Below the pieces are notes generated by a model, which saw only the letters and a list, made by a program, of their open reading frames with translations, made no database searches and was not told the origin of the DNA. Made by a program: the position numbers and the translations under genes. Positions 44,957-58,216 of a stretch of 64,000 nucleotides of DNA are shown one piece after another; position 1 is the stretch's first letter, and every line of letters begins with the position of its first letter. The stretch lies in NCBI GenBank assembly GCA_964017145.1, contig OZ024850.1, positions 473,618 through 537,617 on the forward strand, in the 5' to 3' direction. The DNA is from Agrocybe praecox (taxonomy: Eukaryota > Basidiomycota > Agaricomycetes > Agaricales > Agrocybaceae).

Positions 44957-47776
44957 CTAGAGTTTAGGCTTCATCTTTCTAATCTCCTTTGCTCTATCCC
45001 GCAAAACTCGACGCAGCAATTTCCCGCTGGGAGAAGTAGGGATTGCCGAGACAATCTCTACACCTCCAACCAAATGCTTATAGTGCACTTTATTGGCCGC
45101 GACATGCTATTTACGCCATTAACTAAAAACCACTGTATGTAGAACCAAAAGCCACTCGCCTTCTGTATCGATGTCTTGATGTCTTCGATTTTTGCTCTAT
45201 TATTGGAGGCTCGGGCAGTAGCAGCAGCTGATAGCACGACGAAAGCAAGAGGTACCTCCCCACCTTGCAAAAATGCGGTCAGATCATTTGAGGTTACAAC
45301 GACGAACATCATTTACTGTAATCATCCGGAACGCCAACAACACACGCGTTAGAAACATCTGCATGGTCCAGGAGACATCCCTCGAGCTCGGCAGGTGCGA
45401 CTTGGAATCCTCTAACCTTGAGCAGAGTTGTTTGAGCTCCCACAGCGACAAAAATTATGGAAAAAATCATACTTTCATGATCTCCTACAAAATGAGAGGG
45501 AGGTTAACCACCACATCGATTTTTGCGAATAAATGAAAACAAGAACCTTCAATCGATCGAGAACCACAACTTCTCCGTCTCTGGATATCTTGACTCCATC
45601 TCCAGTTTTCACCCAGCTGGAATCTTCGCGCTCAATTTAAGCCATACATCAGTATTGCTTATCTCACATACCCGTCGAGGAATGTCTCCTTTGTACTGAG
45701 AAACAAACAGTCAGGACGGCGACGCACAGTAGAGATTAAATATCAAAACATACGCTTGTGCGTTATTCGAGTAGCCCAAAGCTACAGATGGTGTTTTTAT
45801 GATCAACTCGCCAGGTTCATCGAAGCCTGCCAGTGATCCATCCTGCTTTACGACACGCGCGACCGTTCCAGGAAGAAGCAATCCACTGCCTACGATTTTC
45901 AGTGAGAAAACTGGGCGCCAGAACACTAATCGCATGCATACCACCAGAAACGCCTCGCTTTGATTGGATAGACCACATTGTCGTTGCCGTGCACGTTTCG
46001 GTCATGCCTAAGAAAAGCATATCCCATGAGTATACTTTTAAGAATGGAGCAAGAAATACCAACCATAGGCTTGACCTATATGGGCATTCGGGAACATATC
46101 GAAGAGCTGTTGGTTCAGCTCGTAAGAAAGAGGGGCGGCACCAGACATGATTGAACGGATGTGTGAGCGCAGGTCGTAGTCCTTCACGGAAGGGTGCTGC
46201 AAGAAGAAAAAAGATGAGTTTTTGTGGCGTTTTCGATGAATACGGGCGAGTCGCTGACCTTGCAGATGAGAACAACTTGAGGTGGCACGAGTCTGAAAAT
46301 GCTGGGTTGGCTTGACGAGAATACAGAATGATTGATAACACTTACAAAAGGTGGTTTATCCGGTGACGTACGATGCTTTTAAGCATCCCCACAAAGTTGA
46401 ATTTCGGAACCACAACCAGAGAGATCTACAGGTACTTAAGAATCACACCAAAAAAAAAGATGGCCAATGGAGCACGTACCCCGGCGAATAAAATAAAGTG
46501 AAGCTGATGAGCCATTAGAAATAAGTATTGATTTGATGAATTTACTACTTACGTTTATAACCAAACCATAGATATCTTTATTGCAAACATTCAATGTTTA
46601 AAGCGTCTTGACTTGTTGAGCACTGACTTACGATAAAGTGGAAGCACTGAGGTGAAAGTGAATTAATGCAACAATGCGAGAGATGGGATGAACATACCTC
46701 CAATCGCAACATCCCCTGGTCGAAAGCGTTGATCTTCCCAAGCACAGTAATTCTGGTTAACTTTGTTGTGAGCAGCAATTTGTATGACGTTAGCAATTAA
46801 TGCGAAGTGTGGGATTGCAACAGCCTATAGCAAGATGTCAGAATGTAACTCAAAGCAACTAATCCTCTCCTAAACCTTTGGTCGACCCGTTGTACCGGAC
46901 GAGAAACTATAGAATGCCAATTTCGTCCTGGCTTCTCCTGGGTCTAGACGTCTCTCTACGTATCGGGCCTTGTTCCTCAAGCCAAATTCAAGTAAGCTTC
47001 CAACCGTTTCGTGTTTTCTATACATTTCTTCTGTTATACTCTTCGTATTGAAGAGGACAACACGTTCCTCAGATAACCCTGCTTTCTGTGCAGCCTCGAG
47101 AGCTATCGACAAAGAGTCGGGATGTACGATCAGGATAGAAGCCTTTGTTTCTTGAACCTGGTATAGAAGCTCCCCGCTTGTGAAATCCGGGTTCGCCCCA
47201 CTAATTAAACAGTCCTGTAAGTGCATGTTTTCTTTTACAGGTAATTCACTCACGAAATGACACCGCCTAGTTTATGAACTGCCCAGATAGCCACGGCATA
47301 GTCTGTGCGTACCAGCTTAGTCTTCATCTAATAGCACCAAGCGTTCCACCTACCAACATGATTTCGGTTGAAAAGCAGAGCTGCAATTACTGGACGTCAC
47401 ATCTTACTCCTCCTTGCGTAATCATTTGCACTCACCAACATCGTTCTCCCCTGCATATTGGTGTAGTTTAACGCATACGATTATATGAGAGGCAGGATGA
47501 ACGCACCTATTCCATACTTGATGTGCAGAGCATTTGCTAATCCATGAGCACGATCACGCAACTGTAAAGAACTGGTAAGAAACTTGTCTGTCTGTAAGCC
47601 ACACCTCCACAAACCTCTGATTCATAAATTTTCTTTCCCGTCTCATCGTCAACTAGCCAAGGCACCGTGGGTCCTCTCTTTGGCCGCAATTCGTGTTCAG
47701 AGTCAAAGATGAACTGTGGAACAGTAACATCATCCGGAATGTGAGGAAGCGGTTCAGACAATGATCGAAACTCCAT
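44957..47776 (-). CDS. 4-coumarate-CoA-ligase-like adenylating enzyme, copy 2
   Basis: Closest relative of the plus-strand copy at 29444, in inverted orientation. Start ATG at 47776 (MEFRSLSEPLPHIPDDVTVP). Motifs in order are SFSSGTTGRPK (ATP loop), IGVLPLYHIYGLVIN (joined through a 15-nt exon with canonical GT and AG ends), LHFILFAGISLVVVPKFNF, YGMTETCTATT, WVKTGDGV, the 12-nt exon encoding EIMK, VRGFQVAPAELEG and GKLLRRVLRDRAKEIRK, ending PKL at 44957. The last intron starts with GC (AAG then GCGAGT), as in copy 1. All core motifs are present, so this copy should be active as an acyl- or aryl-CoA ligase. The terminal PKL is a weak PTS1-like signal. The promoter shares GTTATAAACCAC with copy 1. 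Confidence 0.85.
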
Positions 47777-48280
47777 AGTTTTCAGTAGATGGTGGTTTAT
47801 AACAGAAATCTTGCCCACGGATCTATGCTTAACCTTGACGCACAGTATCTGAGAAGGTGCATGAATGATCACACGCAGTGGTGTAAGCGTAAACACGCGG
47901 GGAAAGCTGGGGAAAAGGAGAATGGAAATATGTACAAACTGCCAAGTTTTGATGGGAATAACTTGACGTTCTCCATTTGGAAGCCAAATCCCTGTCGCTG
48001 TCGAGTCGCTGTCGCGCGTATCACTTAAATCTAAAAAAAAGTTTACAAAAGAAAAATATAATAGTACCAGATTTCATGCTAGTACATTTGCAACTCTTAA
48101 GATCGTGATGGCAGCTGAAGACTTGAACTTCTTGTCCACCAGGTACGAAATCCCCAAAACTGCCTCGGCCCTCATCCAGCCAATCCCAGATGAATGAACT
48201 CAATAAGTAATTTAGCAAAAAATCCCACTACTAGTGGTTATATTACAAATACTGGTTGCTTACGGGATACATACAAATTC
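47777..48280. other. Spacer between two 4CL-like genes
   Basis: About 500 bp holding the copy 2 promoter (GTTATAAACCAC, minus strand, 47792-47803) and the 3' flank of copy 3. No separate gene is supported. Confidence 0.4.
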
Positions 48281-51141
48281 TTAAAGCTTAACCATTGACG
48301 TGTCGGCGAGAGCTTCCTGGCGTAATAACCTCCTTAATATCTTGCCGCTGGCATTTTTCTTTGGAAATACATGAGCATAAGATACTTAGGAACATAAGAA
48401 TATGAAGACAGTAACATACCGGAATCTCGTTCACAAATCGTACGCCTCCTTTCAGATGTTTATAGTTAGATTTATGCTCCTGTACATGCTGTTTGATGTC
48501 GTGTTAGTCTTCCTGTGCTATCATCGATATGAAAATCACCTTAAGAATACTATCACTGAAGTATCTGGGTGATTTGAGGCTCAAGCTCAAGCTCTCCATC
48601 GCAGATACAGTTAAGACAACATACGCCAGTGGTATTTCCCCACTGTAATCGTCTGGAATACCGATGACACATGCCTCAGCTATATCGGGATGGGACAGGA
48701 GGCAATCTTCTAATTCTGACGGCGACACTTGAATGCCTTTGACTTTTATGAACTCCTGCCGGCCGGTATGTTAAATCTAAAAAGGCGAGAAAGATACGGG
48801 GACTAAACACACCTTGAGGCGATCATACACAAACACTTCCTGATCTGACGAGAGAGAAACCTCATCTCCAGTAAATACCCATCTGGCACGTACTGAGTTT
48901 ATTTTTCTATATAGTAGTCGCGCCGATCAACCTACCCGTCTACAAATGTCTCCTTTGACCTAAGTAGTGCAGGAAAAAATTAGGATTGTATTTATTGAAG
49001 TTATAAATGGGCAACCTTACGCCTTGGGATTGTGGAGATACCCTAACGCCATATTTGGCCCTTTTACTACAAGCTCACCCCTCTCCCCGTATCTAGCTGT
49101 CGTGCCGTCGGATTTAATTACTTTGGCCTGTATCCCTGGGAGGAGTTTACCTGCGCCTAAAGCATGGGTAAGCCGAGACATCTGTTGACCAAGTCAAAGG
49201 TATAAGCCTTACTTCCAGGTGGGGCTCGTCTTTGAGAACCAGATATCATTGATATCGTGGTTGTCATCTCGGTAAGGCCTGTTCCAATGGGTCATGAACT
49301 GATTTTTAGCCGTATAAGAGGAACTCACCATAAGCCTGGCCAATCTGAGCCATTGGACATATGTTACCAATTGTTTCCTGTATTTGGCGAGAAACAGGTG
49401 CCGCGCCTATTCGACTTCAGATAAAGATCAAATTATAACAAAAGGAGCAGTCACCTATAAGCACGTATTTTATGTGTCTAAAGTCATAACGTTGAGTTGC
49501 TGGGTGCTGCGACGTGAAGAATGTTAGAGTGACAGAAGTGCAGTGGTGAAAGTAAGGGCGCGTACCTTGCACAATGCAATTGCTATAGGTGGCACGATTC
49601 TGAAGGCTATCTGAGTTCTCGGAACAGATCTACGCTTAGTCATTGTAGCACTTACATTAAGTGGTTAATTTTGTATCGGAATATGCTCTTCAATAGTGCA
49701 GGGAATTCGAATTTCGAAATTACTACAACGGTCATCTAGTATCAATTAACATTGGCGCGTTAATCCAAACATTATTATGTAGACGTACCCCAGCAAACAG
49801 TGTTAAGTGAAGCTGTAGGGCATAATTAACCGAGATTCCCGACAAGAGCATAATTGTTGCTTACACCTATAACAAGACCCGCGACGTCTACCCGTCAAAG
49901 TTAGATAGGGCGATAAGAGTTGATCCTCTGGGAAAATATAAGCTTACGATAGAAAGGTAGGACTAAATCGCAAGATATCATCAGAAAAAAAATGACAATG
50001 TTAATGACAAGACAACTTCGCCACCTCCTAATGCGACGTCACCAGGTCGAAAAGACCGAGGATCGCGATTGCTGTAGGGCTTATGAATCTGATTGTGAAC
50101 GGCCATTTGAATGATGTTGGCTATTAGGGCACGATGTGGGATTGCTACGGCCTATGTGATTCCAATCAGAAAGGTAGTAAAAATAAGAAAGTGTCCTTGC
50201 GCTTGCACTCGCCTTAGGAAGTCCAGTTGTACCGGAAGACCAACATAATAGACCAATTCTTGTGTTGCCTTCTCCAGGACTAAGCTGGTGTTCTTGGAAA
50301 GACGTCGCCTCTGTTCGGCTACCGATGTCAATAAGACTGAAAACATCATGAGGACCTCCCAATATCGTTGGTCGAGCCTCGTCGAGCAAAATAATATGGT
50401 TTTTTGGCATTCCAAATAAACGAGCAGCGTCCAAAGATACGCTTAGGAGATCCGTATGAACAATCAAGTAAGTTACTCGTGCCATTTTCATTTGGTATGC
50501 CAGTTCTTCTGGCTTGGATTGTGGATTCGAGAATCTAAGCCATCATCAGATACACGAGGCGTTTCTCTCAACAAATTAACAAATTAGACGTACGACGCTA
50601 TAGCTCCAAGCTTGTGGATTGCCCATAATGCAATTGGGTAATCTGCAAGCGCTCAGTCATTGATTCTATGGATAACGCCAAAAAAAGAAGTCATACTCAT
50701 ATGATTGGGACTAAATATCAAGACTAAAAGTCTTGGACGTCAGAGTAGTTCACGACCCTGTGTTGCCAAGGGCTCACTGACCGGTGTCTTGTTCCCCTGA
50801 ATGCAGAACAGCCTGAGAACACGGTTACCAAGTGCATTGTCGTAAAAACGACACACCTATTTCGTACTGGATGTATAAGCCATTAGCTAAATATTCTGCC
50901 TGCAACCTGAGCTGGAAAAAAGCGATATAAGCATGGTAACCTGAATATAAACCTGGGATAGGAGGCATTTACTTACCGAGTCAAAACTGAGAAAATTTCC
51001 TGTACTGTCGTCCACTAAACAAGGAGTCTGGCTATTCCTTACGGGTCGCATCTCATGTTGGTAATCCAGCATAAACTGAGATACAGTAAGGTTATCGGGT
51101 ATATGAGGAAGTATGTCCTCCACGGTATAAAGACCGGCCAT
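48281..51141 (-). CDS. 4-coumarate-CoA-ligase-like adenylating enzyme, copy 3
   Basis: A more divergent paralogue. It starts at 51141 (MAGLYTVEDILPHIPDNLTV) and continues through many short exons: IGEQDT, LIFSPNH, DYPIALWA-type with INYPIALW here, and SNPQSKPEELAYQMKMARVT. The ATP-binding loop is LCWSSGTTGLPK (near 50230). The later motif is QAYGLTEMTTT, and the C-terminal catalytic-lysine region is NASGKILRRLLRQEALAD, ending VKL. The last intron uses a normal GT donor. Differences from copies 1 and 2 in the central residues suggest a different substrate. It shares orientation with copy 2, 504 bp away, consistent with tandem duplication followed by divergence. The exact acid substrate is unknown. 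Confidence 0.85.
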
Positions 51142-51898
51142 TTCGAAAAAGGTAGGAGAAAAGAGGTCCAGTGTTTGCCAAGCGAAGAAGAGGTCTTTTA
51201 AAGAGGGAGAAAGCACAATTTGTCGATGTGTTTATTTACCGGCCGGGAGTCAAGGAAGTAAAGAGATAACGCCGAGAGGTATGTAATCCCTACAAGATCT
51301 GGATTACCGGATCTGAGTTACGGTATTCATCAACAGCCATCGGCACCTTAGCGAGGTGAAGAAAAAACCAGACCTCTGGCGCATCTATCCGGTTTAGACG
51401 GCCAAGAATATAGCTCTAAGGAAAGCGTGGAATTCTTTTTAACACACCTTGTGACACACAGAGATATGTATGATCAATGTCAGCATGTTGCAGTAATATC
51501 GGGTGAGGACCGGCTTTTCAAGGGTTTTGCCAGGATGTCATAATCAAGGTCGCAAAGGTAAATTGTGTTCATTGAACAAGGAAGAATCAACCGGTGTCTT
51601 GCGGTCACTTATGCAAGTTACCGGGCGGCTATTCCTCAACAGTATGAATGCCGGGACACCGACGATTTCAACTTGAATGGCGCACGCCTCCTCGACATGT
51701 ATTGCGGGCTTTTCGAAGGCTGAGATAAGGAGGGAGTGAAAGAAGGGTAGACTCGGCTAAGAACCATGACTGTGTGGCTTTCTAGTTCAAATTTGGTATA
51801 AGAAACCACGCGCTGGAGATAGTTTGGAAGGGTCACAGGATCATACAGTCAAACTTCCCGCAAAGTCTTGAATACAGCAAGAGAAGAATCAAATGAAT
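51142..51898. other. Intergenic spacer
   Basis: The promoter region of copy 3 and the 3' flank of the Pex8-like gene. No coding signal or repeat was recognised. Confidence 0.4.
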
Positions 51899-54800
51899 TC
51901 ATAATCGTGATAGCATCGGTTGGTCTAATTGTGTACCATCTTCGGCATTGTGATGTCCCTTTAAACCACCCTTGGTCCCAGCCTCTGTCTCGTCTTTGAA
52001 TCCAGGAGAAGACCCGCCGAGCCTTCTTCCTTCCTTCCCTGGCACGAGTGTCGGTCGATACTTATACCACCATCTAATTGCAGCCTCCTTCTCTCGGTCT
52101 CCTGTTTTCTCTAATAACTCATGGAAAAGTGCATTCACGAGCTCGTCCTTTTTGCTCTGTTCATCAACGTTGCCACTGACATTCACAGGGTAGGCCGAGA
52201 TTAATGCCCGAGTTTCGTCAAGAGCGCGCAACATAAGTGGCAGTGGTAATGACGAAATGGTTGATATCAACGTCAAGTGCAACCGGTACACTCGATCCGT
52301 GCTATTCTCGATATTTGATGTCTTTTCTTTTTCCTCGTCCTTCTGCTTCCCTTTGAGTTTCGAAGTTCTAGGTACCACAGGTGATAACTCGTGGATGGTA
52401 TCCAGAATTAGCTGGATGCAATACCAAGCCAAGGTATACATATCATCCGGAGCACCATTCGGTGACGTGAATCCACTAACGCTGGCACTGCGCACGAGAG
52501 CCGAGTATGCAAGTCGTAATTGGGGTGTGTTTAGTTTTCCATCCACGGAATTCTGCATTATTTTGAGGCGATGATTAGTCGTTGGCATATGAAGAAAGAT
52601 ACACAAAAGTCTTAAAACAAATCCGGCATAGTGGAAGGAAAGAAAAAAATAGAAAGAGAGGTTATGACAATCCGTCGTAATGCGCATTGAATCCCGGATT
52701 TCAGATATGAGGCAAATACCGAGAAAAAAGATGAAACTGAGGGGATAAGTGCTCACGTCAATAAGGCACGAAGCATAGAATGGTATCATGCGTTGAATAA
52801 AGGTTGCCGAAAGACTGGATTCGTCCTCACTCTGGATGCTTGTTTTTTCATCCTCGGGGCCGACAACTGCCGAATATAATCTGAGAGCCAGTTTCTGCGG
52901 TAGGCCCATATGCTTCTGCTTGCTTATGTTTGATGGTGTCTGGGCGCGGTGGGAGGTCCGATTACTGGAAAGATATTGTTGCTGACGTTGGGCGTACGAC
53001 GCAAAAATAGCTAAAACGACTGAATGGGCAGATTCATACGTCTCGCGATGAGTCGGGTCCGAAAGATGGCTGGAAAGAATGATAACGGTAAGTTAAAGAA
53101 TAGAGGCGAGAGACCCAGAAAAGAACGGGAAAGCCGACTAGGTTTGCCACATGGCGATTGTGGGTAGAAAGTAATGGAAATTGTAGACATCCACGAAGAA
53201 ATGGCCATGTAATGCTTTGACGAAAATAATATGTTAAGTTAGTTTTGACTCACGGATAGCAAACACCCCAAACCCAGTCTCTGATGCATTTATCGCTTAG
53301 TATAGGAACCAATTGCTCGATACTGGCTAACACGAATGCCTGCTTGGCTTGACGCGGCGAAGTCGCCGCTGGTTATTGTGAAATAAAGTTGGTTCAAGGT
53401 TGCATCGATATTAATGATAGCCACATACCACTTTCTGCCCTTTGAGAATTCAACGAAGAGCAAATTTGTTGAACGTACGCCTCTGCTTCGAGTCCAGAGA
53501 CGCTGGAATGTTTCTCGCTGTCGCCCTGAGCCAATATGTCCAGTGCAAGATAAAATGTCTTCTTGAGGTGTTCAAATCCCTCCGTAGTGGTTGTCACCCC
53601 GCCGAATTCCGATATTACAAAGGCCAGGTGGGATAAAATCCGTAAAGTTTGCAAAGCCAGAGAAGAGGGTGTTGTCACCGATAAAGGGGTCGGCGGAACG
53701 TAAACAGAAGCTTCGAGGATAGACTCTGCGAGCATGATATTGCAGAACAGGAAGGTCTTCAAAGTTGTCCAAACCGACTTGATAATTTCCTTTGAATCTG
53801 GCGCTATACAGAGGTTTGTGAGTAACACAACCAGATAAATGGATAAATGGAAGGGTCAAGTACCAATGTCGAGATCCGTGAAGCTTGCTAGAGGACAAGC
53901 TATCCAGTCACGTTCTACTTGCTCAGAGATTTCTTCCAATACGTCCAGGGTCTCCGAAATGGAACGCATCCCATCTTCAAGGCGTGAAGATGAGGGTGAG
54001 TCGATCAAAAAGGCCAACACGTTGGCTGTTAATCGTGATATAGACGCAATCGACATAGTCAGAGGCGACGTTAGCATAGATTGAAGAGTCTGCACCAATG
54101 GAGAAGTAGGCTGTAATGTCCTTTAGTACAGCACTATGCGTGCATGCATTTTTGCACGCACTGATATATGGACCTGGTGGGTAGAAGAGAGAGTCACCGA
54201 GGCAGAAACTGGTGACAAGAATGTTCCGGCCTTGAACGTGGACGATATCGTCGACGTGAGCAATCGAGCAAATATGGACAACGGGAGGGCTTTCAGTCTC
54301 TGTTCTGAAACCAGAGGTAACGATTGAGATGCAAGTATTAGCACCAACGAAAGAATATCTAGGGCACTCATAAGAAGCTGAAAAGCAACACAACAAGATT
54401 CTTGCCTTGTCCAGCTGGTTGAAACTCTTTCTCCCATTCTTCTACGCCATTTGAAGACGGCGAAGATGCAGCATAGGTGTCTATAACTTCCGCAAGAGCA
54501 ACAACAGTTTCGTCTTCCACAGCTGATCTCCAGCTTCCAATGTCCAGGTTCCCGTCCTTGTCTCCTACTTTCAAATCCTCCACTCCTAAAACTAGACCTG
54601 AACACGCCGCGATCCTCAGCACAGGGTGCCCACCATATACTCCTTTTAACACATCTGTCACCCACTGACCCATTACCCCTTGCATACTCCTTCCCAGAAG
54701 TATACTCAGCTTCGAGCGTTCTTTCTCGGCTTTCACCAAAGCACGATACTTGAGATGAGTAGCATGACGAAAAGCTGTCGCAAACGACTGTAATTTTGTG

Positions 54801-54985
54801 TTTTCAAAAGGCTGAGATAGATAGAACGGTGACGAAACCGCCGTTCCAGCCAACGGTGTCGGAAGTGGGGATAACGCAGCTAAATGGTGCGCTAGAGCCC
54901 CTTGAATTGTCGCAATTGGTAATTTGGTTGATGCATTGTGCAGATTTGAAAGTAAAAGGGAATAAGCACGATCTGTCGAGGCCAT
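51899..54985 (-). CDS. Pex8-like intraperoxisomal peroxin
   Basis: The multi-exon reading from ATG 54985 (MASTDRAYSLLLSNLHNAST) to the stop at 51899 gives a mostly helical protein. Evidence for Pex8 is the segment DWVWGVCYPHLSDPTHRETY followed by ESAHSVVLAIFASYAQ, which resembles the DP-x-YE-AAH-VML-F pattern I recall in fungal Pex8, together with the C-terminal tripeptide SRL, a good PTS1. Pex8 is an inner-face peroxisomal membrane protein that links the docking and RING complexes during import. Introns inferred include 53218 to about 53066 (long) and one in frame near 52756-52560. The donor of exon 1 is uncertain: GTAGAA near 54440 keeps the phase better than the GC at 54412. The match is from memory of family patterns, so an unrelated helical protein with a fortuitous SRL remains possible. 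Confidence 0.6.
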
Positions 54986-55287
54986 ATATCAACTCTACAG
55001 GCTAATTTTGAGTTGCTCAAGTCGAGGTTTGAGTTCAAGAGGCCCTTCCGGTAACCAAATAGCTGCTTATGTCCGCTAATGTGCAAGTAGCCGACCGGAA
55101 GCAAACAAGTGACCGAGGATGTAATATAGGCGCCTACAAGTGGCACTTCAGACGTCAGTAAGACCTTCCACAACGGTGAAGGTATACACATAAATATAAA
55201 TGTATGCTTCATTCACTGAAGGAAGCTCAAAGTCCCACATGTGGTGTTACATGTATACATATAATACAAGTCCATTGTTCCAGTAAC

Positions 55288-57621
55288 TCATGTCTGCATT
55301 TCCCCACTGATTCCATGCCAGAAGGTGCAACGGTCACTCAGGGGGCCCAGTTGTTCCATTGCAATACCACTCGGGTTGAGAAGGATACGTGGACTACCCG
55401 AGTCATGACTAACAGGCTGAATAAAGTACGAGGTACACTTTTCAAAAAAATCTCGACGACTATTTCACAAATAGGACTTACCTGCCACTCCACTCCATTC
55501 TTTGCAACCGGTCTTCCACTAGTTACGAAGGAAGTCCAGTATTCACGCATGGTTTCGAAAAGAGAAAGGTCTGCCGCGTTTGCATTCCCGGGCGGAGAAA
55601 AGAAGCCGTCAAGTTCATTAGCGTGGTCTGATCCCAGATGTGGATTGTCGTAACTAAAAGTATTATTGAATTCAGTCGGGTTCAATTTTGCTTGACAGGA
55701 CAGTCCTAGGATGCACAAATTGATTGAAGAACTCACTGGTACTGATATGCGGGACCAGATCCAAAAGCACTAGCCGCTCCTGTTATCATGGCAGCTGTAC
55801 AAATGTATCGTGCTTCGCCGTACATTTGTTGACCTTGCAAACTGAAGTTACTAAACTGGGAGATAGGATAAATATTGAGTAGCTGCTGGAAGGTGCCGTT
55901 GGTCAAGCTAGCCCATTGTCCGCTGAGGAAATTGTACACTGTGCTTTCTGATGCATTCTTTGAAGATGTGTTCGCGTTCGGATCTGACAGCGATGCAGAC
56001 CAATTTGCGCCCTCGTTTGTGTTTGATCCATAGAAAACGGGGACTCGGGCAAAGCGACCTGACATGAACGCTTCAACTGGTCGTTCTCCGATAAAATCGC
56101 CGTCCAGAATGGGCGCAAAAACATACAACGTTGCCGGTCGCGCAGTTAATAAACTATTGGTGGCGTGTATAAGTGAGACGGTCGTCGCTGAACGGAGACA
56201 TTGAAGAGAATCTGTGCCGTTCTTTTCACATCCGCTATTTTAGGAAGAGTAGGCATGAGAAAAGCTTAGCCATCTCCGAGAATGAAAAAGACTCACGCAA
56301 GAGTTGCGAATTGCTGATAAATTTCTTCGTCGTAGGATTCATTATACGCTGGTACAAAGCTGAGCGACGGGCTGTCGCCCATCGCTGCCCGGAAAAGGTT
56401 TTCGTGGTTTCCCCCGTTTGCTATGAGCTAGAAACGACGAATTTCATAAGGCAAAGGGGAATAGTCCAAGTAGATAGGTTCAAATACATGAAACATGGTG
56501 GAACCTGCACCAGCTGATTGTCCCCAGATAGTGACACGACTACAATTAACAGAGTTAGTAAAGCTCCATACTGCCCAAAACGAATGATTTTCCAACCTTG
56601 GATCGCCTCCAAATTGGCTGATGTATCTTTGCACCCATCGCAATGCAGCTCTCTGCGAAAGATTAATTAGAGTAATACCGATAAGATAGGCAGTTGATAG
56701 CAATTTACCTGGTCTAATAGCCCGGCGTTCAATGCCCCGTTTTCCTTAATTTGCGAGCCACCTAAGCGAGAGGTTAAATGTCAATTGCGTGGGTTTAAGG
56801 TGCTAACTAGTCTAACCAACTGACCCAGAAAGCCGAATTGACCCAGTCGGTATTCAAAGGACGCAAAGATCATAGGGCTGGAAGAAGACTTCAGAACCAG
56901 TTCTGGAGACGCGTCATGTGTGCTTCCTTGTTGAAACCCTCCGCCTGTAAAAGAGAGTTAATTTTGTGCACATAGGAGAACCTCATTTAATTATAAACAA
57001 GTACCATGGAACCATACCATAACTGGCAACTTGTCGCCAACATTGGTATTGAGGGGTATGAAGACCTGTCAACCAACACACCAAAATTTCATGAATGCTA
57101 CAAAAACATCGAAAGAAACAAAATGCACATTTCCATACAGACAATCTTCTGAAGTCCCAGATACAGGACCGGTTTGGTCAGCCTCGATACATGAAACAGC
57201 AAACTGCAGTATTTGTTGATTGATAAGAAGTTCAAGAACGAATATATAGGAGAAAACGAAGTACCTTCTTCGCCGAAACCTTTCCCAGATTGCTAGTAGG
57301 AGGCACGACAGGAGCCTTCCATCTCAAATTTCCAATAGGAGGATCCGCAAAGCGTACACCTCTGAAAGAGATGATCTTGTTCTTTGTGTCCTCAAGGCCC
57401 GTAAAGGTCCCATCTATAAGAGCAATATATGAATAATCAGGGCCCACTAATCAACACACAAGGGGCAATATAGCAAACATCATTGAGGGGCACTTACAGT
57501 CGAGCGTCACTGTGGTTCCTACAAGGGATGCTGCTTCTAGTCTCTCGGCTAAAGGAGACGGTACAGCCACAGCAGTTGTAGCAAGGAGGAACAGGGCCCC
57601 AGCCAGAAGTTGGACAATCAT
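55288..57621 (-). CDS. Secreted type-B carboxylesterase/lipase
   Basis: Alpha/beta-hydrolase of the carboxylesterase type-B (COesterase, PF00135) family. ATG 57621 starts a signal peptide (MIVQLLAGALFLLATTAVA). ATGs at 57661 and 57720 would bury it. Signatures in order: YGTFTGLEDTKNKI, FRGVRFADPPIGNLRWKAP, EDCLYGNVHF, VMVWFHGGGFQQGSTHD (oxyanion hole), the nucleophile elbow IWGQSAGAGS (Gln instead of the usual Glu before Ser), IANGGNHENLFRAAMGDSPS, the acidic member in GSNTNEGANW, and the histidine region HLGSDHANELDGFF. It ends with RILLNPSGIAMEQLGPLSD and a stop at 55288. An apparent stop after RRF near 56440 lies inside a 57-nt intron whose removal gives TMFHLIANGG. Family members hydrolyse esters or lipids outside the cell; the substrate is unknown. 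Confidence 0.9.
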
Positions 57622-58216
57622 GGCTCGAACGGCGTCAGGGTTGGAGCTTGCCCCTGTGGCCATTGATTTGGGTTCCCTTATATACCATGTATAAACTTCT
57701 CCGAGTGCAGTTCTGACCATTACAGCCGCGAAACATATTCGCCCGGTATATTCTAGTGCAAAACCATGACGTCGACTAGATCATCTCGGCTGACAGGCAC
57801 CGGCAGACGAGGTTTTTATATTCTCTCATACCATGTGTCGGCTCATTTGAGCGTAGTTGGTGTTCAGAATAGAAACACTAGAGTAGATTTAACTGAAGTG
57901 AGAGCGAAAACTAGACGCCGTGCTCACTTCTGAGAACGATCCTTGTGCTTTCATGATTTGGTCGGCCCGCCGCGTGTCGTTTTAAGGCATGTTCAACACC
58001 GTGTTTCTCGAAAGAAGCACCAGATTTTGCCACTGTTATTTACGAGAAGTTGCGATAGTCCTGTGATCCACCCCACTCGCCGACCGGAGTTCTGCTATAG
58101 TAGAACTAAGAATCAAATGATCATCGTTGGAATTATTAGCAACAGCAAAATGATACAAAAATACACGGTTAAGTGCTCCATCACTGTAACAAGATTGTCG
58201 TAGGAACCGAAGCGCC
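57622..58216. other. Intergenic spacer
   Basis: The esterase 5' flank followed by sequence without coding or repeat signals. Confidence 0.4.

Noticed and set aside
45833..46341. Antisense frames of 105-174 codons
   Set aside because: They overlap exons and introns of the second 4CL-like gene in the wrong frame or strand.
56440..56500. Stop codon breaking the esterase
   Set aside because: The stop is inside a 57-nt GT-AG intron; the spliced frame is intact.
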